DNA of 53,777 nt, from positions 1 to 53,777 of the forward strand of contig JAHKLN010000032.1 of NCBI GenBank assembly GCA_020854755.1. Reading direction: 5' to 3'. Below are positions 8,039-17,015 of the stretch, one piece after another. Position 1 is the first letter of the stretch; every line of letters begins with the position of its first letter. Made by a program: the position numbers and the translations under genes. The notes below the pieces were generated by a model, which saw nothing but the letters and a program-made list of their open reading frames with translations, was not told the origin of the DNA and did no database searches. This DNA is from Methanomicrobiaceae archaeon. Lineage in GTDB: Archaea; Halobacteriota; Methanomicrobia; Methanomicrobiales; Methanoculleaceae.

Positions 8039-8911
8039 ATGAAGACGCAGTTTGGCATTCACACCAGGGGCGGTGTGATCACCGAGCGGGATGCTGACTA
8101 CGCAACGATACGGCTTCGTATCCCGGCAGGCGTTCTCTCTGCAGCACAGCTCCGCGGAATTGCCGAGATCGCGGAGAAGTACGGGGACGGCGGCGTTCAC
8201 TTAACGATGCGACAGACGATAGAGCTGCCTCATGTCGATCCGTCGCTCCTCGAAGATATTGCCGCCGTTCTCGGGGAGAACGGGACACCGCTCGGAGCGG
8301 AGCGGGACGAAGTGGTGAACGTCATGGCCTGTCCGGGCCTTGAGCGCTGCAAATACGCCAACGTCGAGACTACTGAGCTCGCAAAAAGGATAGATCACCT
8401 GGTCTTTGGGAAAGAGATGCCCGTAAAGGTCCGGATATCCATTGCAGGCTGCACGTATGCCTGCGGAAGCCCTCAGCTCAACGAGATCGGTATCGTCGGC
8501 AGGATCAGGCCGCTGAGGATTCCCGGCCTCTGCACCGGCTGCGGAACCTGCGTCGAATACTGCCGGAACTGCGCGATAGCCATCAGGGACGGTATATCGG
8601 TGCTCGATGAGAGTAAATGCCTGCAGTGCGGCATATGTATCTACTCCTGCCCGTTCCACCTGCTGAAATCAGAGTATCCGCACTACCAGATCCTGGTCGG
8701 AGGGCGGCGCGGTATGGAGCCCCGCATAGGGCGGGAACTCATCAACGTTGAGACGGAAGACGAAGTTGTCGCCGTCGTGGAACGGATTATCGACTGGATC
8801 TACCGGCGTGCATGGAGCGGAAGGCTCCTTGCCGACCAGCTGGACGAGCTCGATTTTGACCGGTTTAAAGAGATGATGGAGAAGGAATTCAGTACCGATA
8901 GAGGTGACTGA
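8039..8911 (+). CDS. Siroheme/4Fe-4S sulfite reductase-like protein (Dsr-LP type)
   Basis: 290-residue small relative of dissimilatory sulfite/nitrite reductases, of a type widespread in methanogens. The N-terminal ferredoxin-like half carries a motif with Thr/Arg substrate-pocket residues (HLTMRQTIELPHVD). The siroheme-4Fe-4S ligands are CPGLERC (Cys-x5-Cys) and CTYAC (Cys-x3-Cys). Two ferredoxin clusters are inserted: CTGCGTCVEYC and CLQCGICIYSC. The physiological substrate is not established; sulfite or an assimilatory role are options. It follows cobS by 38 nt and its tail overlaps a convergent small gene. Confidence 0.85.
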   Translation: MKTQFGIHTRGGVITERDADYATIRLRIPAGVLSAAQLRGIAEIAEKYGDGGVHLTMRQTIELPHVDPSLLEDIAAVLGENGTPLGAERDEVVNVMACPGLERCKYANVETTELAKRIDHLVFGKEMPVKVRISIAGCTYACGSPQLNEIGIVGRIRPLRIPGLCTGCGTCVEYCRNCAIAIRDGISVLDESKCLQCGICIYSCPFHLLKSEYPHYQILVGGRRGMEPRIGRELINVETEDEVVAVVERIIDWIYRRAWSGRLLADQLDELDFDRFKEMMEKEFSTDRGD

Positions 8912-9191
8912 ACCCCTGGTCCGCATCATCGTCGCATTCGATAGCCGCACCGTCCCTGATCAGGGAATTAAACATCATCGCAGCGTTGAGCAGCCCCTCA
9001 TCCGGGGCGCCGGTCTGCTTCACTCCCAGAAATGCCTGCCGCTGCGGTGAAGGGAAGACCCTTTTGCTCACTCTCACTCCGATGCAGTGCCGGCAGTATG
9101 CGCAGTGCGAGTACACCGACACCTCCCCGTCTGCGCACGTGACCGTAACCCGATCGGTCTTTTCGTCCCGGTGAAAAGGTAATGTCTTCAT
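8889..9191 (-). CDS. Small Cys/His-containing protein, unknown function
   Basis: 100-residue protein; the ATG at 9191 (MKTLPFHRDEKTD) is preferred over far-upstream starts in the EF-1alpha leader. A compact cluster YSHCAYCRHCIGVRV at about 27-41 has His and three Cys and could bind Zn or an Fe-S cluster. A helical segment PDEGLLNAAMMFNSLIRDG follows. I do not recognise the family. It is divergent from EF-1alpha, and its 3' end overlaps the siroheme protein gene by 23 nt in opposite orientation. Codon use looks like the neighbours. Confidence 0.6.
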   Translation of the reverse strand: MKTLPFHRDEKTDRVTVTCADGEVSVYSHCAYCRHCIGVRVSKRVFPSPQRQAFLGVKQTGAPDEGLLNAAMMFNSLIRDGAAIECDDDADQGFSHLYRY

Positions 9192-9275
9192 TGTACAGGG
9201 ACATTGATGCCGTAGAGATATGATTTTGTTGGTTGCTGCCGAATTTACACAAATCCCGCATGCGGGATGATGGAA

Positions 9276-9288
9276 ATGCTTTATAAGG
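9276..9288 (+). promoter_or_regulatory. Promoter of the EF-1alpha gene
   Basis: AATGCTTTATAAG is a good archaeal TATA box in this GC-rich genome. It is 79 nt before the start codon, implying a leader of roughly 55 nt. A consensus Shine-Dalgarno GGAGG (9354-9358) lies 8-9 nt before the ATG. Confidence 0.6.
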
Positions 9289-9366
9289 ATTACATCGTAT
9301 GTATAAGATACTCGCATAACCGGACTGTTCGAGCTGACAGACCTATATGAGTGGAGGATATAATTT

Positions 9367-10644
9367 ATGGCAACCGAGAAGCCGCACTTAAACCTTGCAG
9401 TTATCGGACACATTGATCACGGCAAGTCAACGACCGTAGGTCGACTGCTTTTCGAGACCGGATCTGTACCGCCTCACATCATCGAGAACTACCGCAAGGA
9501 GGCAGAGTCGAAGGGCAAGGGCTCATTCGAGTTTGCATGGGTCATGGACAACCTCAAGGAAGAGCGTGAGAGGGGTATTACCATCGATATCGCCCACAAG
9601 AGGTTCGATACCGACAAGTACTACTTCACCATCGTGGACTGCCCGGGCCACCGTGACTTCGTCAAGAATATGATCACCGGAGCGTCGCAGGCAGATGCCG
9701 CACTGCTGGTCGTCGCGGCACCCGATGGCGTGATGGAGCAGACAAAGGAGCACGTCTTCCTTGCGCGCACGCTCGGCATCAACCAGCTGATCATCGGGAT
9801 CAACAAGATGGACGCCGCGAAGTACGACGAGAAGCGCTACAACGAGGTGAAGGACCAGCTCTCGCAGCTGATCAAGATGGTCGGCTACAAGCCAGACGAC
9901 GTCCACTTCATACCGATGAGTGCGTTTAAGGGCACGAACATCTCAAAGCACAGCGAGGAGACACACTGGTACAAGGGCGTCACGCTCCTTGAGGCGCTCG
10001 ACACCCTGAAAGAGCCGGAAAAGCCGACCAACCTGCCGCTGCGCCTCCCCATCCAGGACGTCTACTCCATCTCAGGTATCGGCACCGTGCCCGTAGGACG
10101 GGTCGAGACCGGCGTCATGAAGAAGGGAATGAAGGTATCCTTCATGCCGGCGAACAAGGAGGGAGAGGTCAAGAGCATCGAGATGCACCATGAGGAGCAG
10201 CCCGAGGCGCTGCCCGGCGACAACGTCGGGTTCAACGTACGGGGTATCGGCAAGGGCGATGTCCGCCGCGGCGATGTCTGCGGCCCTGCGGATGCACCGC
10301 CGACGGTTGCGGATGAGTTCACCGCCCAGATCGTGATCCTGCACCACCCGAGCGCTCTCACCGTCGGCTATACACCGGTGTTCCACTGCCACACGGCCCA
10401 GATCGCATGCACGTTCATCGAACTGCAGAAGAAACTCGACCCGCGGAGCGGCCAGGTCAAAGAAGAGAACCCCACGTTCCTCAAGACCGGCGACGCCGCC
10501 ATCGTGAAGATCAGGCCCACCCGGCCCATGGTCATCGAGAAGGTCAAGGAGATCCCGCAGCTCGGGAGGTTTGCCATCCGCGATATGGGATCGACCATTG
10601 CTGCTGGCATGTGCATTGATATCACACCGAAGCAGATGAGATAA
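9367..10644 (+). CDS. tuf: Translation elongation factor 1-alpha
   Basis: GTPase that brings aminoacyl-tRNA to the ribosome; 425 residues, normal for archaeal EF-1A. The G motifs are clear: GHIDHGKS (G1, about 14-21), DCPGH (G3) and NKMD (G4), followed by beta-barrel domains 2 and 3. A strong TATA box and Shine-Dalgarno fit high expression. The S10 gene follows 30 nt later, the classic archaeal arrangement. Confidence 0.99.
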   Translation: MATEKPHLNLAVIGHIDHGKSTTVGRLLFETGSVPPHIIENYRKEAESKGKGSFEFAWVMDNLKEERERGITIDIAHKRFDTDKYYFTIVDCPGHRDFVKNMITGASQADAALLVVAAPDGVMEQTKEHVFLARTLGINQLIIGINKMDAAKYDEKRYNEVKDQLSQLIKMVGYKPDDVHFIPMSAFKGTNISKHSEETHWYKGVTLLEALDTLKEPEKPTNLPLRLPIQDVYSISGIGTVPVGRVETGVMKKGMKVSFMPANKEGEVKSIEMHHEEQPEALPGDNVGFNVRGIGKGDVRRGDVCGPADAPPTVADEFTAQIVILHHPSALTVGYTPVFHCHTAQIACTFIELQKKLDPRSGQVKEENPTFLKTGDAAIVKIRPTRPMVIEKVKEIPQLGRFAIRDMGSTIAAGMCIDITPKQMR

Positions 10645-10674
10645 TTACTTCTAACATTTTTTGGTGATGGTCAT

Positions 10675-10983
10675 ATGCAAAAAGCCAGAATACGCCTATC
10701 AGGCACTGATTTCGAGAAAATTGAGATGGTCTGCAACCGGATCAAAGAGATAGCCGAGCGCACAGGCGTGAATCTGGCAGGTCCGATACCGCTTCCGACA
10801 AAGCGGCTGGTTGTGCCGATACGCAAGAGCCCTGACGGCGAGGGGACCGCCACCTGGGATCGCTGGCAGATGCGCGTTCATAAGCGGCTCATCGATATCG
10901 ATGCAGACGAACGTGCACTGAGGCAGTTGATGCGCATTCAGGTACCAAAGGACATCGGCATTGAGATCGTCCTTGAGAGTTGA
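10675..10983 (+). CDS. rpsJ: Small-subunit ribosomal protein S10 (uS10)
   Basis: 102-residue ribosomal protein with the conserved [15 protein letters not shown] start and the [18 protein letters not shown] core loop. It ends with the archaeal [18 protein letters not shown] Shine-Dalgarno precedes the ATG, and a short T-run (AACATTTTTTGG) lies between EF-1alpha and this gene. It is followed 11 nt later by the Agl23-like gene, so read-through is likely. Confidence 0.98.
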   Translation: MQKARIRLSGTDFEKIEMVCNRIKEIAERTGVNLAGPIPLPTKRLVVPIRKSPDGEGTATWDRWQMRVHKRLIDIDADERALRQLMRIQVPKDIGIEIVLES

Positions 10984-10994
10984 GGTGAGGCGGC

Positions 10995-12593
10995 GTGGCG
11001 GCCGCAGATGCGCCTGGCTGGATTCGTGACCAGCTCTCTTTTGAGAGACTCTTTTTCGCCGTATTTTTCATCGCGATAATTCTTCGGCTCTATCACCTGG
11101 ATCTGAAGCTCTTCCACCATGATGAAGCGATTCATGCATGGTTCTCGTTTCGCCTCCTGACAGAAGGCATCTACCAGTACGATCCCGTCTACCACGGGCC
11201 GTTCCTCTACTACGCGACGGCGGCGATGTTTTGGCTCTTTGGAGACTCGGATATCGTCGGGAGGCTCCTTCCTGCGCTTTTCGGGGTGCTGCTCGTCCTG
11301 CTGGTGTATCCGCTCTACCGCCTCGGGTATCTTGACAGGAGGCAGGCGCTTGTTGCGGCGCTCTTCCTTGCCGCCTCTCCGAGCATGGTCTATTTCTCGC
11401 GCTTTCTCCGGAATGACATCTATATTGCGTTCTTCTCGCTCCTGCTGGTGGTTGCCGTTCTCTACTACCTTGAGCGGAGCGAGACGCGTTACGCCCTCCT
11501 TGCAGCGGCTGCTGCAGGGTTCGGGATGTCGGCCAAGGAGAACATGCCGATCGTGCTGCTGATCGTCGGATCCTACCTCATCTTCCTGGTATGGACGGGC
11601 AGGGTCGAGCTGCCGAAGCAGTGGAAGACCGACCTGCTCTACGCCGCCCTCGTCGTGATCGGTATTATGGGCGTCTTCTACTCGTCGTTCGGCATGCATC
11701 CGGAGGTGCTCCAGGACGGGTGGCTCCGGGCGATCGAGCACTGGACGTCGATGCACGGCCAGCAGCGGCTCGGCGGGCCGCCGTACTTCTATATCACGCT
11801 CTTGATCCTCTACGAGCTCCCGATCCTGATCCTGGCTGTGATAGGGGTCGGGCAGTTCCTGAAGAGCGGCGACCGCCCATCCTCTGTCAGGCAGTCGCTT
11901 GAGCGCCTCCGGCAGCGGCCGAGCGGCGCGGGGAAGGCGGAGGAGAGGGAGGTGTCTCCCCGGATCTTTGATAAGAGGGAGGAGTTCTTCAGGTTCTCCG
12001 TCTACTGGATGATCCTCTCTCTGGCCGCGTACGCGTATCTGGGCGAGAAAGTGCCCTGGCTGCTCCTGCACCAGCTGCTTCCCATGATCTTTGTGGCGGT
12101 CTACCTGATGACTCCGAAGAAGATGGCCTTCGCCGCTCTCGCGACCGTCTTCCTGGTCGCCATGACCTGGCACGTCGCGTTCGTGCCTGCCGATATCAAC
12201 GAGCCCATCGTCCAGGTGCAGAACTCGGAGGAGCTCCGCGACGTCATGGCCCTGATCGACGCATCTGACAATCCCGTCATCGTTTCCGGCACCTACTGGC
12301 CGCTCCCCTGGTACTACCGCGGCGATCGGGCGGAGCACCTGACCTACTTCTTCCAGCCGGTGGACGAAGAGACGATACTTGCCAGAGACTTCGATCTCGT
12401 GATCGCCCATGACGCGATGAGCTATCCCGCGCTTCCCGGATACGAGAAGAAGACCGTCCGGCATAGTTACTGGTTCTCCCCCCACGAAAACCGCGACCGC
12501 CTGCTGGAATACTATTTCAGGCGCGACGGAACGAGCGGAAGCATAAACTTCGATCTGTTCACCCGTATCGAGAACGGCCCGGCGGCAGCTTGA
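10995..12593 (+). CDS. Agl23-like (TIGR03663) multi-pass membrane protein
   Basis: 532-residue integral membrane protein with about 10-12 hydrophobic segments and a GT39/PMT-like arrangement. The first loop holds LFHHDEAIHAWFSF, where acidic and His residues occupy the position of the catalytic DE motif in GT-C glycosyltransferases. Members sit beside the N-glycosylation flippase or oligosaccharyltransferase genes, but no other agl gene is visible here. The GTG start follows an AGGTGAGG Shine-Dalgarno 11 nt after rpsJ. The precise reaction is unproven. Confidence 0.75.
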   Translation: MAAADAPGWIRDQLSFERLFFAVFFIAIILRLYHLDLKLFHHDEAIHAWFSFRLLTEGIYQYDPVYHGPFLYYATAAMFWLFGDSDIVGRLLPALFGVLLVLLVYPLYRLGYLDRRQALVAALFLAASPSMVYFSRFLRNDIYIAFFSLLLVVAVLYYLERSETRYALLAAAAAGFGMSAKENMPIVLLIVGSYLIFLVWTGRVELPKQWKTDLLYAALVVIGIMGVFYSSFGMHPEVLQDGWLRAIEHWTSMHGQQRLGGPPYFYITLLILYELPILILAVIGVGQFLKSGDRPSSVRQSLERLRQRPSGAGKAEEREVSPRIFDKREEFFRFSVYWMILSLAAYAYLGEKVPWLLLHQLLPMIFVAVYLMTPKKMAFAALATVFLVAMTWHVAFVPADINEPIVQVQNSEELRDVMALIDASDNPVIVSGTYWPLPWYYRGDRAEHLTYFFQPVDEETILARDFDLVIAHDAMSYPALPGYEKKTVRHSYWFSPHENRDRLLEYYFRRDGTSGSINFDLFTRIENGPAAA

Positions 12594-12722
12594 TACTTTT
12601 TGCCGGCGGGTGCCGGGTGCGCCGTATGAAGGGCTTGCCGTTTCGCATGAAACGATATGAGTCCACAGGGCCGCAGCCATGCAGATGCAGGATTAAAGTT
12701 AAAACTCGAATATCTCTGCTGC

Positions 12723-12732
12723 TTTTTTTTTT
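12723..12732 (+). terminator. T10 tract downstream of the Agl23-like gene
   Basis: Ten consecutive T residues on the plus strand, about 130 nt beyond the Agl23-like stop. Archaeal RNA polymerase terminates at such T-tracts without needing a hairpin. It probably ends the EF-1alpha/S10/Agl23 transcript. Confidence 0.5.
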
Positions 12733-12879
12733 CGTTCTGCTTCCGTAAACGAAGTTCCGCAGGCTATCGCCTCAGGAGGGAGGCGGCATGCGGGAGAGGA
12801 CCTGCCTCAGTCCAGGGTTTCCTATGAAGCCGCCTATGAAGCCCCGAAGGCTACGAGCTACAGAACGAAGGTGAGTGAT

Positions 12880-13180
12880 GCTGCTTCCCGCCCATTTCCA
12901 TATAAAACCGCGTATGAAGCCCTGATGGGGGCTGCAGGCGCAACCAATGAAAATCCATGAGTTTTCTGGAGCATCCCGGATCCGGTATCTCCCGGGTCTC
13001 CCGGTAGAGTGGACCGTGGGGGACATCCCAATGGGGGGAGGCGGTGGGAAGCCGTGTACGGGAGCGAATTGAGCTGGAGCGACAAGAGCCTTCCATTTCA
13101 GAAACGGTTCGCATTTTCATGGGAAACCGCGTATGAAGCCGTTTTACGGCCACAGGCGCAACCGATGAAAATTCTTGACT
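12880..13180 (-). repeat. Intergenic repeat, two partial units in tandem
   Basis: Two units repeat 218-219 bp apart: AAACCGCGTATGAAGCC is identical at 12905-12921 and 13124-13140, and CAGGCGCAACC plus ATGAAAAT recurs at 12935-12954 and 13153-13172. Between them are TGGACCGTGGGGGACATC (near 13010-13027) and GTGGGAAGCCGTG (13044-13056), shared with the copy at 22.7-23.0 kb, and GATCCGG in ATCCCGGATCCGGTAT, shared with both window ends. It lies in a gap with no gene between 12594 and 13412; the stretches on either side show nothing else definite. Confidence 0.7.
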
Positions 13181-13412
13181 CTATACAGATACACAGTGTC
13201 AGGTTTTTACAGACCATCCCGGTCCAGTAGAACGGAATAGCCGGCAGAAAAGCCGATTCTTGGATCCCTGTGCCGAATTTACCTATCTTCATCAGCCGCG
13301 CCGGTAACCTGCCGGCAGTCGCGTGCGTTCATCGCATAAGCCCGAAGCCGACGTCTATCTCATCCCCGATCAGTGACGGCCTCTGGCCGACTTCCATCTC
13401 TGCGCCGTGCGG

Positions 13413-14849
13413 TCATTCCCCGGGCCGCGGCGGCCTCCAGCCCCGCACCTTCCAGGCGACGGCAATGCCCCCGGCAATCAGGACGAGTACGAGCACAACC
13501 ATGATCCCTGCCGCAAGGGGGTCGATACTCGCACAGTCCGGCAGCCCCCGCCCCCCCGGAGGAACGAGAACGGTAAGAAGGCGGGCAGCGATCGTGAGGG
13601 TCAATACGGCGGGAACGGCGTACTTGCAGATCGGATACACAAGCCTGAGCAGCCCGCTTCCGTACTCGCCGGCGGGAAAGACCTCCTCCCGGAAGAACCA
13701 GGTGAAGACGACTGCCGTCATCAGGGCAGAGATCGGGAGACCGAGCGTGCCGAGTGTATCGTCCATAATATCGAGGATCCGTATGCCGAGCACCGTAAGG
13801 TCTGCGGCGCTGTAACTGAGCGCTGCAGGCATGCCGGCGATCAGGATGCCGGCGGTCAGCAGCCCGCTCACCTGTCTCCTCGATAGGCGGGTGGCCTCGA
13901 TCAGTGCCACAACATTCACCTCAAGCATCGTGATCACCGAGGTCAGGGCGGCAAAAAAGAGGAGGGCGAAGAAGGCGACCGCAAAGATCCGCCCCGACGG
14001 CATCAGGTCGAATGCACGCGGAAGGGTGGAGAAGGCGAGTTCGGCACCGGCCGCCGGCTCGAGGCCGAAGGTGAAGACGATCGGAAAGATGACCATTCCT
14101 GCAAGCAGGGCTACAAAGAGATCGGCAAAGGTGATGATGAGTGCGGACCGCGGTATGCCGCCGCCTTCTTCCAGGTAGCCGCCGAAGGTGATCAGGATCC
14201 CCCACCCCACCGCGAGGGAGAAGAACGCCTGTCCGAACGCCGCGCTCCATATCAGGGGGTCTGCAAGGACTGAAAAGTCAGGGGTGAGAAAGAACGCGAT
14301 CCCTGCGGCAAAACCGGGCAGTGTTGCGGTAAAGATCGCCATGAGAACGAGGATGACGAAACTTACCGGGATCAGGAGGGAGGCGGACCGCTCGACACCT
14401 CTCCGTACGCCGAGCGAGACGATCGCGCCGGCCGCCAGTGTCGATGCCACAAAGAATGCAACAGGCAGGTATGTGCCGGTAAATCCGTCAAACGTCTCCG
14501 TTACACCTGCCGCGGAAAAGATCACATACCCGAGCGTCCATCCGGTGATGACCAGATAATAACTGAGGATGAGGAAGACGATTGCGCAGACCATCCATCC
14601 GAGAAAGCGGAACTGCCTGCCTGCCGATCCGAATGCAGTGACGATGGTCGCCCTGAGGCGGCTGCCGAGGTTCAGCTCCATGATGATTAGGGGAACGGCA
14701 AAGAAGAAGACCGCGATGAAGAAGGGTATGAGATAGGCACCGCCGCCGTTCTGCCCGACGATTGAAGAGAATCTCCAGATGTTGCCGATGCCGACCGCCG
14801 AGCCGATTGCGGCCAGCAGAAAACCGATCTTCGAGGACCACGTCTCCAT
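13413..14849 (-). CDS. Sodium-dependent transporter, SNF family
   Basis: 478-residue neurotransmitter:sodium symporter-type transporter (LeuT fold) with about 11-12 hydrophobic segments. TM1 has the conserved GSAVGIGNIWRFSSIVGQNG, whose unwound Gly/Asn region binds Na+ and substrate in LeuT. The prokaryotic members studied carry amino acids; the substrate here is unknown. It is monocistronic, with the repeat-bearing gap downstream and a 113-bp gap before the PEBP genes upstream. Confidence 0.93.
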   Translation of the reverse strand: METWSSKIGFLLAAIGSAVGIGNIWRFSSIVGQNGGGAYLIPFFIAVFFFAVPLIIMELNLGSRLRATIVTAFGSAGRQFRFLGWMVCAIVFLILSYYLVITGWTLGYVIFSAAGVTETFDGFTGTYLPVAFFVASTLAAGAIVSLGVRRGVERSASLLIPVSFVILVLMAIFTATLPGFAAGIAFFLTPDFSVLADPLIWSAAFGQAFFSLAVGWGILITFGGYLEEGGGIPRSALIITFADLFVALLAGMVIFPIVFTFGLEPAAGAELAFSTLPRAFDLMPSGRIFAVAFFALLFFAALTSVITMLEVNVVALIEATRLSRRQVSGLLTAGILIAGMPAALSYSAADLTVLGIRILDIMDDTLGTLGLPISALMTAVVFTWFFREEVFPAGEYGSGLLRLVYPICKYAVPAVLTLTIAARLLTVLVPPGGRGLPDCASIDPLAAGIMVVLVLVLIAGGIAVAWKVRGWRPPRPGE

Positions 14850-14962
14850 GCAGGTTCAACTACAGGAGTATTTCAGGACGGGGCGATAAACGTATCCAAA
14901 AGCCGGACTCGTGGACTGCCGGTCACCGGATGCCGATGGAATAGCGGCGGAAAGCCGGCATG

Positions 14963-15418
14963 TCATCCGGTGTACAGAGCAATGGCCTCGCCGACCTGGT
15001 TCATGTACCGGTCCGTGGCCCTGACGAACGCCTCCCAGTCCGACCCTGCCGGGAGGTTAATGTCGATGTCAAGAGCATACACCCTGAAGAGATAGGTCTC
15101 GATCTCGCCTTTATTCGGGCAGGGACCAGTGTACCCGACGACCCCGAAATCGTTCCTCCCCTGCACCGCCCGGATGGGCGACGATATCTCGGGACCCTTC
15201 GGAATGCCTTCGGGTATGACCGGCATCGGGTTGATGTTCCAGATCAGCCATGCGGCCCGCGAGGGGCCTTCTTCAGGAGTATTGGTAGCGAGAATTGCGA
15301 TGGACTTGATATTCGGCAGGACTCCCTCGATCGCGATCCCCGGTGATACATCCCCTCCCCTGCAGGTATGCAGGATGGGAAACTCATCGAAGCCCAGCTT
15401 TACCGTTAACGGATGCAC
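14963..15418 (-). CDS. PEBP family protein 1 (YbhB/YbcL-like)
   Basis: 151-residue phosphatidylethanolamine-binding/Raf-kinase-inhibitor-like protein. Family blocks are GGDVSPGIAI, AAWLIWNINP, IPEGIPKG and GRNDFGVVGYTGPCPNKGE. The usual Asp-Pro-x-Ala-Pro motif is degenerate, with NTPEEG at that position, so ligand binding may have changed. No signal peptide is evident. The first of three codirectional paralogs in 2 kb. The role in archaea is unknown. Confidence 0.9.
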   Translation of the reverse strand: MHPLTVKLGFDEFPILHTCRGGDVSPGIAIEGVLPNIKSIAILATNTPEEGPSRAAWLIWNINPMPVIPEGIPKGPEISSPIRAVQGRNDFGVVGYTGPCPNKGEIETYLFRVYALDIDINLPAGSDWEAFVRATDRYMNQVGEAIALYTG

Positions 15419-15520
15419 TCTCCCCCTCCTCCGCTCACCTGTTCCATGCAGGAGTATACTATATAAGGATTATTGACAGGATGCCCGACGGCGCACCCAT
15501 CCGGGCAGCGGGGCGGTTCA

Positions 15521-15985
15521 CTAACCGTAGATGGCGATCGTATCCCCGAACTGGAGCACATGCCCCTTCATGGCACCGATGACCTGATGCTTTGCGGCGC
15601 CCGGTGGAAGATCCAGCATGGCATCGAGGCCGTATACCTTGAAAAGGTATCGATGCATCTCGCCGCTCCGGGGGCAGGGTCCGCGATACCCGATGCTGCC
15701 GGCGTCGTTTATGCCCTGCAGCGCCGAAAGAGGGTGCGTCACCCTGCCCTCCTTCGGGATGCCCTCCGGAATCGTAGCCCGCGGTTCGATATTCCAGATG
15801 ATCCAGGCGGTATGAGAGCACCCTGGCTCAAAGGGGTTCAATGCAAAGACGGCGATCGATTGCACTGCAGGATTAAGACGGCCGATCCGGATCTCAGGCG
15901 AGATGTCGCCTCCGTAACAGGTACTTCTGATCGGAAGTTCGGCGGATCTCAGCTGGACCGATAGTCTCCCCACACCGGCATTCAT
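15521..15985 (-). CDS. PEBP family protein 2 (YbhB/YbcL-like)
   Basis: 154 residues from the ATG at 15985; the open frame runs upstream without family similarity. It has CYGGDISPEIRI, TAWIIWNIEP, IPEGIPKEG and NDAGSIGYRGPCPRSGEMHRY. As in paralog 1 the DPxAP position is altered (NPFEPG), and the conserved NDFG is NDAG. It is therefore the more diverged copy. The gap to paralog 1 is about 100 nt, with no operon-like overlap. Confidence 0.88.
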   Translation of the reverse strand: MNAGVGRLSVQLRSAELPIRSTCYGGDISPEIRIGRLNPAVQSIAVFALNPFEPGCSHTAWIIWNIEPRATIPEGIPKEGRVTHPLSALQGINDAGSIGYRGPCPRSGEMHRYLFKVYGLDAMLDLPPGAAKHQVIGAMKGHVLQFGDTIAIYG

Positions 15986-16199
15986 GGCAGGAGATATGAA
16001 AGTGAGATGAAAAAGATTGCTGAGTCCATGTATCTTCCGGAAGGATGGGATCACATGCTCTCTGCATCGGATGCATCCATTCCCGGAGATACCAATATTT
16101 CGCCCCAATCGCGGGTCAGAGTTATCCGATCGAGCGATGGTGCGCATTTTTCTCCGGTTGGGAACTTTCATGTGAAATTAAGCCGGTTTCCGGGATGAA
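15986..16199. other. Gap between PEBP genes 2 and 3, first part
   Basis: No gene is supported here. It ends with a short CATGTGAAATTA stretch (16169-16180) also seen near 80-91 at the window start, which suggests the dispersed repeat family extends this far. Confidence 0.4.
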
Positions 16200-16370
16200 G
16201 ACACTCGCCTCTCAACTCCATTCGCCCCCATATACGGCTTCCCTGCGACTGTCCACATCGTGGGGCGGCGGCCTGCGGGGAGATCTCCCCGCCCGGGGCG
16301 ATGCCTGCCCGATGCCCATCCACGGTCCACGGGAGCAGGACATTAAAAAACCGGATACGGGATACCTGCG
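16200..16370 (+). repeat. Intergenic repeat copy with perfect palindrome
   Basis: In order it contains CTCCATTCGCCCCCATATAC, ACGGCTTCCC (16234-16243), a perfect 18-bp palindrome GCGGGGAGATCTCCCCGC (16275-16292), TCCACGGTCCACGGGAGCAG and ACCGGATACGGGATACCTG. The same order occurs at the right window end, where the palindrome is replaced by a different hairpin. The remaining sequence to 16503 shows nothing else. Confidence 0.65.
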
Positions 16371-16503
16371 CACGATGCATCGATCGTCTCACGTGCGTCA
16401 TAGTCTGCGGGGTCTTGCCCGGGTTTCGAAGCACCATTTTATGGACCCGGGATTGCATACCGCATAACGACAGGCTGGCTGACAGGCTTCAGCAGCCGGT
16501 CCA

Positions 16504-16971
16504 TCAGGGCACAACCCTCGCCTTTCGGCTATAGAGCGCCATCGCCTCCCCGTACTGCACTGCCACGGCCTGCAGTGCGGTCTCAAGCTCTCTCCTGCCC
16601 GCTCCTGCCGGAAGGCCGATCGCTTCCCGCATACCGTAGACCCTGATGAAGAACCGGTGCGTCGCCCCTTTCGGCGGGCAGGGGCCGCCGTACCCGACAT
16701 CCCCAAAATCGTTCCTCCCCTGCACCGCCCGGAAGGGGGAACTCACCTCGGCGTCGGCGGGCACGCCCTCCGGGATGACATCCCGTGCCGGGATGTTCCA
16801 GATAAGCCAGTGGGAAAACGTCCCTCCGGGTGCATCCGGATCATCCATGATGACCGCAATATACGGCGTGCCGAGGCCGGCAATCTCGATCTTTTGGGAT
16901 ATATTCTCCCCGTCGCATGCATGTCTCTGCGGGAATCGTTCGAAGTCCAGTCGCACGTCCAGATGCTCCAT
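16504..16971 (-). CDS. PEBP family protein 3 (YbhB/YbcL-like)
   Basis: 155 residues. The ATG at 16971 is chosen because a GGAGG Shine-Dalgarno sits 6 nt before it and the protein then starts like the family (MEHLDVRLDFERFP); upstream in-frame ATGs would overlap the next gene. This copy keeps the canonical MDDPDAPGG motif, HWLIWNIPA and NDFGDVGYGGPCPPKGATH. It is probably the ancestral-like member of the trio. Confidence 0.93.
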   Translation of the reverse strand: MEHLDVRLDFERFPQRHACDGENISQKIEIAGLGTPYIAVIMDDPDAPGGTFSHWLIWNIPARDVIPEGVPADAEVSSPFRAVQGRNDFGDVGYGGPCPPKGATHRFFIRVYGMREAIGLPAGAGRRELETALQAVAVQYGEAMALYSRKARVVP

Positions 16972-17015
16972 CTTCGCCTCCTCGGGAGATGGGGATATAA
17001 AGATGTTGCGATGCA

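Noticed and set aside
10938-12680. 580-residue open frame on the minus strand
   Set aside because: It is antisense to the Agl23-like gene, with highly charged, low-complexity Arg/Glu/His composition typical of a shadow frame in GC-rich DNA.
12627-12749. 40-residue frame (MKGLPFRMKRY) before and across the T10 tract
   Set aside because: No Shine-Dalgarno, and the T10 tract lies inside it; more likely untranslated 3' sequence.
12594-13412. Possible CRISPR array from the spaced repeats
   Set aside because: Only two units with about 219-bp spacing, no short regular spacers and no cas genes.
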